Both the position numbers and the translations under genes were made by a program. Positions 12,708-22,600 of a stretch of 64,000 bases of DNA are shown here, piece after piece (the first letter of the stretch is position 1; the number at the start of each line of letters is the position of its first letter). The notes under the pieces were generated by a model, which searched no databases, had not been told where the DNA came from, and saw only the letters and a program-made list of their open reading frames with translations. The stretch is from Crambe crambe (Eukaryota > Porifera > Demospongiae > Poecilosclerida > Crambeidae). The stretch is taken from contig OZ004581.1 in the NCBI GenBank assembly GCA_963924555.1, positions 806,001-870,000 on the forward strand, read 5' to 3'.

Positions 12708-15700
12708 ACACAACAACAGTGACCTCTTTGGCTTGGTCAGTAACCCACTGAAGATCTCTCGCACCATCGTCACAGGGCAGTCTTCCTCCATTGTCTCTCG
12801 ACTCCTCTACATCCTGACCTACTTCATTCGTTGTTCCGAGGTGGAGCCTGGACTACATCCTGTAAGCTAAAAACCAGTGTAGCTTCCAAATAATGCACAC
12901 CTAATATCTAATTGTCTAAATAATGCACACCTAGCCATTATGTCCACATAGTGCACAGGTTATATGGTATCTTATACCCAGGCCCAGTATTTTGAGAATG
13001 TATTCCAAATAGTGCACATCATGGTACATTTTATATTTTCACAGGACCCCACACCAGTTTTTTCCACATCTGCTCCCATAGCAACAACAGCACAAAAACC
13101 TGTCACCAGAGACATGCGAATCCCTTCAGGCAGTAGTGTCAGTGAGAGCAGCTTTGCTGGTGAGAAGCTCCACGAGGTGGGCAGCCATTTAGAAGACAAT
13201 GATATCTTTGGATCAAGAGCTAGTTCTGTGACAGTTATGAGTGAGCCAGATCACCATTTCTCTCCCTTTGCTTCCCCCGTCAACCATGGTGCGGATACGC
13301 CCATCGTCAGGACACACCCCTTCAGCATCCGTAGCTCATTTTTGAGTCCCTGTGAAAACAGAAAAAGTAGTCAGAGTGAGTCAGACTCAATCGATGGATC
13401 GCAACATTTGCGAGGACATGAGGTAGCTTCCAATACAAGCTGCAGGACGAATAAGAAATTCATCGTACAAAGTAAACCGAGTGACACTTTTTCAACATCA
13501 CAAGCTTCATATTCGTCTTTGAAGAAAAACTCTCCATTGCTTTCATCCGCTCGACAGACAGTTAATTCCTCTACCTCCATTTTGTACGATGGGAGGAAAA
13601 AAGAAAGTGACGTTTTCACATCTCCCCTTCCTGATGTTGCAAGTCATCGATGCAATTGTCATTATGGCAACCCTAACATGTGTTCAAACATGGCCCAGTG
13701 TGAGAGCATGGGTCTCTGTCCAAACCAAGATGGTTTCCTTGTCTTTGACCCCACCAAGAAGCTGAAGAAAAGCAGATCTTGTCACGGTCATGCCCATTCA
13801 CCACTGTATAGTTGTGAGACGGATGAGGAGTATTCCTTAAGCCACTTGGCAACATGTGGAATGCTGGGTCCTCCCAGCTCCCTGGACTCCGCCCCTTCAG
13901 CCCCTCCCTCTCACACGTCTTGTAGCAGCTTGGATAGTGGGTATGAGCAATCGTGGTCCTTAACAAACAGCTCTCGAGATAGTTATGCCGAGATTACAAA
14001 TAGTTTCGTGATGGTGAGCTCTAATAAGAATAATACCCTTCCTGGGCAGTTATCTGGAGATAGTGGTATCAAGTGTTGCTGTGGAGAATGCGATTTGGGA
14101 AGGAGCAGTCAGTGTTCGTGTCAGAGAAAGTGCAAAAGGACGTTACTCCCCGATCTTGTCGGTCAGGAAATGGCAGGTAAAAGACAATCTGATCAATTCA
14201 CTTCCAGAAGAGCTCAAATTGGTGCTAATCTCTCACAAAATGATCAAACTGGTTATAATCTATCAAATGCATCTTCTGCCTCTACTGGTATTTCTACTAA
14301 AGGAGAAGCTCCTTCAAATATGCGAGATGATCAAGATGTAATGAACAGTTTATTTCCACTCAAACTCTCCAATCATGTTCCAAGGAAGACGAGTGGTGCT
14401 GACGACTTGCCTTCTCCACTCTCTCCAGGTGGATCGGACAGTGATCCCCCTGTAGAAGACTTCCCTGTGACCGCTGACCCCCTCCAGACCCTTAAGCCTG
14501 TGAAATTGAAAAACCATATGAAAGCATTGTCTCAAAAGCTTACAACTTCTTCAGAGAATGTGAATGTACCGTCATCTGATTTTGTTGGGGTGGAAAAAAA
14601 TTCTGAAGAGCAAAGAGAAGAAGAGAGTGATTTAGAAAATTCAGATTCCACTCCGAAGTTCTTTGTTGGTTCAGCTTCGGCAGCCCAATCTTCATCAACC
14701 ACACCCTCTTCCACCTTGCGTTCCATCTCCAGTCTTCTTCCGTCCTCCATGAATCCTCGAAATCCCTCACACTCGCTCCCCTTGATCCCCTCTGTGGATC
14801 CCGCCTGCACTGCTGACAGAGGCACTTGTAATGACCTACAGAGTGTCTGTAGTGAAGCCGATAGTGGGCGTGGCACTGATAATGGTCTCAGTATTGGATC
14901 TCAGAGCACCTATTGTGAGTCGGAGAATGGCCGTGGCACAAATGAAAATAATGGGTGTGGTCCTGATGGTGGATCATGTCAGCAAGAATCAGACAGACCA
15001 GGTTCTTCATCAAATACCCTCAATGTTCTTCCTAGTCTACAATATCAGCAGGACCAACGTGCAACCAGCTCGCCTCCCGTCTTTGGCTGCCAGATTAGAC
15101 AAGAGAATGAAGAGGTGTGTTCACTGGGAGGGGCTACTAGATCGTTCCCTCGTCTTTCCAAGAGGCAGTGTAGCAGTAGCAATCAGGAACTCTCATGTAG
15201 CAACACAGGTGAGGCGGATAAATTGGAATTCCGATCACTCGAGACCTTTCGTAGCAACCACCCACCTTCCGTGCTTCATCAGCAGTTGCACGAGCACGAC
15301 CAATCGCTGCTTTCTGGTGACAGACCTCGGGCCCTGAATCAGTTTGATAACTTCACCGATGTCCCTTTACCCAATCTGGAGGAATTCGATTTGGACATGC
15401 CCTCCATTCAAGACAGGTGGGGAAAAGCTGAATCAGCACATCGACAGGAAATATCTGACTTTGGCCACTCTCTCTTCGTGGGGTAAGTTTTCTAAACAGT
15501 GACCTCCAAATAATGGACACACTTGGGGAGAGATCTTTTGGAGGTTATTTTGTATAGAGTTTGCATACAATGGTAGATTGTCTTTTTTTTTGTTGAAAGG
15601 TTTGTCCTCTTTTGGAGTGTCTTATCGGAAGTTCCACGTAGTAGAATTCTGGCATACTATTCTATATATACTACGTTATCCAAATTATTTTTGCCTCAGG

Positions 15701-17447
15701 GTTTCGCCTCATTACTTACCAGACTTTGTCCTACATGGGACCACCGAAAGTGCAGGTCAGAGTTTTCAGGACAAACTCTACAAGGACCTAGCTCATGCTG
15801 TCAAGGTAGGCCTTTAGGACAAGTGATTGGAGAGCAGGAACTTTCTAAATTATCGTTGTTTTATTTCTCTTATTCACAGTATTCCATAATAGACGAGCCA
15901 GTGGACCATGGTGTGGGTATTGTGGCTGACACTGATACGTGGACAGTGAAAGTCGTGGCAGTCTCCAAGAGTCTGCAGACCAGTGACGTCATTTGTGGCT
16001 CAGGTTTGGTCCAGCCTGCAAAGTGTGTCAAACAGATGCTCAGCTCTGTCAAGAACATGCACTCCATTAGGATGCCACCTGAATTTGTGAGTCCTGGCCT
16101 CCTGTTATAATTACATATTCAGATTCCAAATAATGCATGCTACTTCAAATGATGCACACCTTACAGGTGACAATAGATTCTAAATGATGCACACTTTACT
16201 CCATTCTTTACTCTTTCCTTCTTTCTGTGAAGTGTCTATCACATGTGGAGGACTGCCTGATGTCATTGAATGAGAAAAGTGTGATGTTGGCAGAGGCTTT
16301 GCTAGAGAAAGGAAACGATGCAGACATGGATGAAATACTGCCCAAAATTGTAGATGGACTGAGGTATGTAAAGTGTTATGTCACAGAGTATGGTGTTCTT
16401 GGATAACCCTGTCATAATTATGAGGTATTTGAGGTTGGTTTAGTTGTACAGTGAATTGCAAGTTGGTTGTCCAGTGTAAGATGCAAAATCTAAAAGAGCT
16501 GTGTAAACTTGAGGCTGTTCCTGAATAGATGTGTGGCTTTTCCTCAATAGATGCAAGTTTTATTGCAGTCAATTTGTGCTCTACATTTGGACAACCAACT
16601 TGCAATTCACTGTATGGCTGTGGTAATGTATACAGCAGATTGCAGTGATCTTGCAACATGAAATCCAGAACAGCAAAACCAAAATTTACATAGTCTCCTT
16701 TCAAATGGCTTTGGAGTTGGGCTACTTGAAAGGAGGCTATGTAAATTTTTGGTTTTGGCTGTTCTGGATTTGTATTGCAAGATCACTGCAATCTGCTGTA
16801 ACTACAGCTAATTTGGCTACTAAATTGAATGTTGAACTTTGATCTGCCACAAGGATGCCTCACAAGTTCCTCCTTCGTCCTTATTATTGTGGGGGTTCAA
16901 GTACCGGGAGTGTAAAGGTTATCGGCATTGTTAGGGTGCATGTTTATCAGTCAAGAGTTCTAAGAATGCCTTTGGAGATTGCAGTGCTGATAATCACTGT
17001 TTCTGAGCTTAATGAGCCTAATGTATGTTATCTGTCTACAGTAGTTTGCAGAATAATTGTCATGCATCAGGCAGGGATTGAAGTATATATGGCTTGGGAA
17101 CAATAGAATTGTTTTCATAGCCCTACTGTTCTTAGCCACCACAGCTGCTGCCTATCTCTGCCTTATGCATGACAACTGTTCTGCAAACTACTGTATATAA
17201 CTATTAAGCTTTAATGGTGTCTGATCAATACACCTGTTAGTGTCTGATCAAAAAAAACAAAAACAAAAAAAAAAAACTCATCAAAGAGGTGCTTACTATT
17301 ATTTCTTCTTTCTTATTTCCTAGCGTTGCTTCCACGGACATATCCATGCTCTTTGCTCTTGCTGCTGTCAACTGTCATGATCCTGACCTTTCAGCTCGCT
17401 TCAACCATAAGCACATGAGGTGGAGCATTGGGAAGCACTTCATTTGA
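6264..17447 (+). CDS. FNIP: Folliculin-interacting protein (FNIP), 16 exons, 1532 aa
   Basis: FNIP pairs with folliculin as the GAP for RagC/D at the lysosome, controlling mTORC1 and TFEB/TFE3. Exons: 6264-6340, 10157-10313, 10583-10741, 10882-10970, 11113-11285, 11469-11713, 11782-12045, 12140-12255, 12312-12429, 12552-12604, 12720-12861, 13045-15482, 15700-15805, 15880-16086, 16233-16363, 17324-17447. All have consensus sites and phases join (4599 nt). Diagnostic FNIP stretches include RVRVVVFRDEKG and LLGEMMFGSMPM followed by DQLMLSKVF (N-terminal longin region). Also present are AIGVIISLSE, SHHLAW, HPYNPLWAQLG, RLLYILTYFIRCSE (central DENN-like part) and HYLPDFVLHG (C-terminal DENN). Exon 12 encodes about 813 low-complexity Ser/Thr-rich residues (about 531-1344) with two Cys-rich patches, making this longer than human FNIP1/2 (about 1100-1170 aa). 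The tiny first exon (MSAMLGGVTKLFG) resembles the vertebrate FNIP start. Confidence 0.93.
7022..7225. repeat. Short array of the about 50-bp CCTCTATTCCAACCCCC repeat
   Basis: Four degenerate units alternate CTATTCCAACCCCC, GAAATGGAGACACCTCT and CAGTGGAACC. It is the same family as the cleaner array at 31105-31445. Lies in FNIP intron 1. Confidence 0.8.
10010..10140. mobile_element. TACAGTGGAACCTCC MITE family, copy in FNIP intron 1
   Basis: Shares GAGGTTATTTTGTATAGAGT and TTTGTCCTCTTTTGGAGTGT with the full-length copy at 20100-20257 (reverse orientation). It ends only about 17 bp before the exon 2 splice acceptor. Confidence 0.75.
11299..11338. repeat. (GA)n microsatellite
   Basis: About 19 GA units directly after the donor of FNIP exon 5; open frames through it (RERERE) are artefacts. 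Confidence 0.9.
12657..12703. repeat. (CT)n microsatellite
   Basis: About 22 CT units form the polypyrimidine region before FNIP exon 11. A shorter CT run (12059-12080) lies in intron 7. Confidence 0.9.
15500..15640. mobile_element. TACAGTGGAACCTCC MITE family, copy in FNIP intron 12
   Basis: Contains CCTCCAAATAATGGACACAC, GAGGTTATTTTGTATAGAGT and TTTGTCCTCTTTTGGAGTGT, as in the full-length copy near 20.1 kb. It fills the intron between the giant exon and exon 13. Confidence 0.8.
16446..16616. repeat. Foldback element (26-bp perfect arms)
   Basis: ACAGTGAATTGCAAGTTGGT at about 16448 is the exact reverse complement of sequence ending near 16613; the loop is about 115 bp. In FNIP intron 15. 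Confidence 0.8.
16625..16805. mobile_element. Foldback MITE with about 75-bp arms
   Basis: The two halves are near-perfect inverted copies (GCAGATTGCAGTGATCTTGC at the left; its complement at the right end), with the core AAAACCAAAATTTACATAG. A shortened relative lies at 45470-45575 in an SLC38 intron, so this is a transposed family. Confidence 0.8.
17035..17197. repeat. Foldback element (about 40-bp arms)
   Basis: ACAGTAGTTTGCAGAATAAT at about 17038 pairs with the region ending ACAACTGTTCTGCAAACTAC near 17193. It is the third palindromic unit in the same FNIP intron. Confidence 0.7.
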
Positions 17448-18676
17448 TCAACTATCAAAACTTTTGGTGAAGAAAAGCAAATTGGATTCATCATCATAAT
17501 GTTATTACACTCTGTTTAGTTATTCAATTTTTCAAATCGTTTGATGGTAAAGTTCCCTTTCATTTCACTTAATTAGAAGAGATTTGATTTCCCCTGGCCC
17601 CCCCCCCCTCCCCCTTTCCTGGTATAGGTATTGAATTTCATTGACTCTCTATATGTACTGTATATCTACTAACAATCAATCAATCATTTTTATGCTCATT
17701 AATTAAAAAAATTATAAAAGAATGGTTGCAGCTGTACATTATGCTTATAATCATATGCATTGCACATACTTGCATTAGTCATTAGTGCATCATACTTGCA
17801 TAATTTTTATGCATGCAGGGTTTTGCCAAAAAAGTGCCAAAAAAGTCCCATAACGTGAGGGAAACTGGACCATTTGAATTCTTGTTCAGAATAGTGTAAA
17901 TCTTACATTCCTTGCACACATTTTCAAGAACTTTGAGGCCCTCTCCCTCAAATTAATCCTGTCTGCCACCTTTAAAGGTCAACTAATAAAACTATTCTTG
18001 GCTACCATTATAATGTGGGATGAAATTTTGTTCAATACAAGTCATCACAGTTCAATACTATTTTTTATGCAGAAATTTTTTATTTTTTTATTTTTTTTTT
18101 AACCACAATATTTCATTATAGCAGTATTCACAAATCTTTTTCTTAAAGATTAGCCTTAGGTTGGGTCTTGAGACTACAGCTAAGGCACACGTGGAGTTTT
18201 ATTATTGTGTTGAAATCAATATAATTATTGCTCCTCAGTTATGTAGCTTGTAAACTTTAATTTTGTGGGATAAGATCCCTTATCACATGATTATAGACCC
18301 CCAGCTGTGGCAAAAGCATAATGTTGTGGTTTCGACAGTCAATCTTAAACAATAACAGACATGAGGAAACAAGAATGAATCTCATTACAAGCTGCCTTCA
18401 ACTTCCTGTCACTGGTCTCATCTCTCAGCTTAGGAGTGTGCATCTGGCCTGCATGCTCCCTCCAGGATTCATGAGAAGCATGACTTGTGGAAAGAACACA
18501 TGACATTGTTGAAGTTTCTGATTACTATGACGTGCCATGAGCTTGCTTGCAGCAAAGAGCGTGATGATTGTGCATGCCAGTGGAAAAACTTGCGAATTTG
18601 TCTGCAGACTGCAGTTTTATCATCCTGCACATTAGAATGAATCATTCTGCATTGTGATCGATTTTTAGGTGGGAAA
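17448..18676. other. FNIP 3' flank, no firm gene
   Basis: AT-rich 3' UTR and intergenic DNA with a C-rich run near 17598. A frame from about 18437 to 18627 (containing HEKHDLWKEHMTLLKFLITM) is open and has good composition. It could be an upstream exon of the next gene, but I could not join it with matching splice sites. Confidence 0.4.
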
Positions 18677-19078
18677 ATGAGTGTGGAAATTGAATCTCGG
18701 ACACTTCTGTTGCAAAATGCTGAAGATCTCACTTCATTGGTTCAAGGTGAGTGTAGCAATCTTGGGATCTCTTTAACTCCAGCCGTTAAAGAAGATCAGA
18801 TAACTTCTAAGGAGAAAGTTTTGATAGAAAAAGTCTCGTTTCCAGATGAGCTCAAGTTCAGTGTGCAGGTTAATCTTTCTTCATCAAAGAAGGCATACCT
18901 TAACCTTCTCTCAGATTTAAACGAGAGCGATTCTTTTGAAGATTTGTGGAGTTTTAATCAGCTTGACCCCAGTAACTACCAGCACCCGATGTCCTCAATG
19001 GACGTGTCTTTCTTCATGTCGCAGCCATCACCTCCACCAGATGAAAAGAGACAACAAGAGACAAAGAGAGGAAAGTGA
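18677..19078 (+). CDS. Unrecognised 133-aa ORF, probably a terminal exon
   Basis: An open frame from ATG 18677 to TGA 19078 encodes an acidic/Ser-rich protein (SVEIESRTLLLQNAED near the start, LLSDLNESDSFEDLWSFNQL in the middle, PSPPPDEKRQQET near the end). A polypyrimidine-AG acceptor (GATTTTTAG) lies 8 bp before the ATG with the frame open up to it, so it may be the last exon of a longer gene. No domain, signal peptide or membrane segment is apparent. It sits between FNIP (same strand) and the 3' end of the ABC transporter (opposite strand). Confidence 0.45.
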   Translation: MSVEIESRTLLLQNAEDLTSLVQGECSNLGISLTPAVKEDQITSKEKVLIEKVSFPDELKFSVQVNLSSSKKAYLNLLSDLNESDSFEDLWSFNQLDPSNYQHPMSSMDVSFFMSQPSPPPDEKRQQETKRGK

Positions 19079-19680
19079 ATAATGCAGGGAAAGATACCAA
19101 ACAGAAAAAATGTACAATGCTTGCTGCTGCTTTTAATCATTTTGCTGTTTTATATAATATACTTAGTTAGCTAAAAAAAATTTATAACACTAGACTCATC
19201 TGCTAACCATACTTTCATTGAATGCCTTGACACTTTGGCCCAGATAATGAAATACTACCAAGTGACTGAAGATAAATAACCCAACATATACCAAAGTGCA
19301 ATTTATATAACTATGTACTAGCCTGATGACATTCCACGTTGTTCCTGTTGGCAAAAAACAAAAAAAAACTTTACTGAGCACGACTTTATGTAGTTATCTA
19401 ACATGGCTACCATGGAGAAAGAAACTCTTATTGAAGTTTGTCCTCCAATGCAACATGGCTGCAATTACCATGGTAATCACCAAGGAGAAAGTACTTCACC
19501 CCCTCCAACATAGCTGACATTACCATGACATTACCATGGAGATTTATAGAATGTACACTGTGTAAAAAATAAAACTAATCTGTGCTGAACTACTTCAATA
19601 AATAAAACATGTTTTAGTACACGATAACAGAGTTATAAACAGAGTGTTCAATTCTTAATAACATTAACGTTTGCTGTAAA
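19079..19680. other. Convergent 3' flanks, no gene
   Basis: AT-rich. Poly-A signals for the plus-strand ORF are plausible near 19568 and 19600 (AATAAA in AAAATAAAACTAA and AATAAATAAAACATG). No coding signal. Confidence 0.5.
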
Positions 19681-22600
19681 TTATGAGCCAAACTCTTCAG
19701 TGGTAGAATCGATGGGTTTGTATTCATAAGCTCCACGACCGTCAAATTGAAGCACGTACTGTGAATGTAAGGAAAGAGTGAGAAGTTGTAATAGTGTCAA
19801 CATATCTTCTTCAACTGTAGCCATCAGTAAGTCTACCAACTACCCACTAACAGAGCTTAGTAAAAACGATGTACAAAGGTTTGAGAATTTGTATTAGTAT
19901 CTACATATCTTCTTCACCACAGCCATCAGTAAGTCTATCAGCTAGCTACCCACTAATACAGCTTAAGTTAAAATCCAACCATGTTCCTTACCTGATAAAA
20001 ATTAATGGTTGCTAAGCACTTTGTACTATTCACTATAACTATAGCATAGTTCCATAATTTTGTAGTCGGAGGATATTGGAGGCTATCTCTAATACAGGAA
20101 TACAGTGGAACCTCCAATAAAGGACACTCTGAAAGAGGAGAAACCTCTCAACAAAGGACAATCCAAGAGTACGTACCTTTGTATATACACTCTATACAAA
20201 ATAACCTCTACAAGGGACACCCAAGTGCGTCCATTATTTGGAGGTTCCACTGTATTGGATTATTGGGTTGGATGATAATAGCATAGTACAACTTCATTCT
20301 GAGTATTTCTATTGGTACTACTATCTTACCTCATGGTGTTTCCACAGTGACTTCCTGTGGGAGACAGTGAAGAGGGTGATCTCCTTTTCCCTGCAGTGGG
20401 AGTAGATGAAGCCCTCCACGTCCACGCTCACAGCACTTGTGCACTCGTCAAGGATGGCAAACTGTGGCTGATGGTAGAACAACCGGGCCATCTGGGTACA
20501 GTGTGCATCATATGGAGTATGATAGGTACATCATTATAGAGTGTATTATAGAGAATAGTGTGGATTAGAGTAAGGTGCTAATAAGGGTATGAAGGAAGTA
20601 ATGATTGGTATACTGATTATGTCAATAATAGAGTGCCAAGTTCTAATAAAGAGTAACGAGTGCTAGAATTGGTGCACATTAATTAGAATTAGATGATAAA
20701 ATGCTTACAGCCATTCTCTGTTTTTCTCCTCCACTAAGCACGTCCATCCAATCTTGGACAGCAGTCCAGCCTCCCTCACGCTCATGTAGGTATGACAGCT
20801 GGACCTAAAGTCACATGATGGTCACATGATAGTACGATATTGTATACAGAGTGGGAATTGGATTTACCTTATCCAAGAAGTCGGCCAGATCATCATCTGA
20901 AATGCCCTTCTGTGTCTGATCCGTGACGGTGTCTGGGTAGATCACCTGATCTCTCAGAGTGCCGAGGGTCATGTAGGGACGCTGGGGCACATAGAAGAGC
21001 TTACTCCTGTGAGGCTTCACCAGACGCCCCCCAAATAGCGGCCAGAGCTGTAAACAGTCACACACAAAACAAGATAAAAGAGATTCCTTCCAAGTGGTGT
21101 TAAAAAAAAGATAATGTATATTACCCATCCTTCTTCTCCCCTTCTCTCTCCCATTCCTCTTCCCCTCACCCCTTTCCCTCCCTATCACTCTCTCTCTCCC
21201 TTCCCCCTCCCTCTCTCTAGCTCTAATCCTCCCCCTCCCTCCCTCTCTCTTCTATTTTCCCTACCTCCCCAAGAATCCTGAAGAGTGAGCTCTTTCCACA
21301 GCCATTTGGTCCGCACACCAAAACATTCATCCCAGATTTCACCTCAAAGTTCATGTTCTTTACCAAAACATCTCCATTAGGTGTCACCAAGGGAACAGAC
21401 TCAAACCTGTGTAGATAAAGTTCAGTAATCTTTGAGTATACTGACTTTTATATTAAGAGTATGTAATCGGATCAACATCCTTTACCAACTTAATCACTGT
21501 CAGGATTTTATTTTAACTAGTTAGTAATCTATGTGTATGCATTCATGGTGATGACCCCCTTTACCAAGTTAGTAATTGGATCAGTAATCTTGTTTAGTAT
21601 TCAGTATTCTAACCTGATTACACGATCCTGTTCTATGACTTCACCTCCACCTGGCACAAGTGGCACACAAGGTTGGTTGTCTACAGGAAAAATCAGTATA
21701 ATTCCATATGTACACTTGAGATTTGGACATAATTATGAGGTGGTTTTCATAGCAGTGTTTTTCTTCATGAAAAAAATTTCATGGTTAATTTCATAAGTCT
21801 GTTAATGATTCATGTCTTTTTTGTGACTTAAAAAGTACCTAATGATTATGGGAGGTGGGTGGGAAGGATGGAATGGAGCCCGAGGGTGGGGACATCCAGT
21901 AGGAGTGAGGAATAAGTCTCTCCGACCCTCCCCTCTCTCTATTACAGCAGGGTATGTGTTTCTTTCTTGAGCATCTTACATACCTTCTGTCTGAGTGTCT
22001 TTACTGGTCTGTGTGACCATGGTTCTCTCATACACGCCTTTCTCAATGTCCTTCAGTACCACCAATAACTCATACACACGAGAAGTGAACCTGCACAGAC
22101 ATACCGGCATCCATAAAATTCCTTATGCAGGATAAAGGATGGACAACCTCTACAAAGGACAAAAGGCTAGGTCAAGTGAGGTTCTACTGTATAGTTGCAG
22201 CACATAATTCAGACTCCAGAATTGTGAGCACAGGGATTTCTCCATAGTCAAGATATCAGTCATTTAAAAAATATATATATAATCATATTTCTAACTGAAC
22301 ATAACACAGACCTATGTACATGAATGTTATAATAATTATTGATTAAGGACAAGTAGCACGAGGGATTACAGTCTGGATCGGTGCCAGCACGCATTCTGTG
22401 TTAAAGTCTCCACACTGCCAACATCCTTGGGTCCTTCTTCTCAAACAAATGAAGCAGAATTCTGTCTTGCATTGCTTGCACTGTATGTGCTTGCAACCTT
22501 CAGCATGTTCAATCAAAGAGCCACAGTGAGGGCAAGCTCGTTTTTTATAAATTTCAATCTTAATGAAGTCCACTTTCACTTTTCCACAGTCACGTAAGAT

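Noticed and set aside
18321-18503. 60-codon ORF with LPVTGLISQLR
   Set aside because: Another frame of the region looks more coding, and no splice link to 18677 could be made; kept only as part of the flank description.
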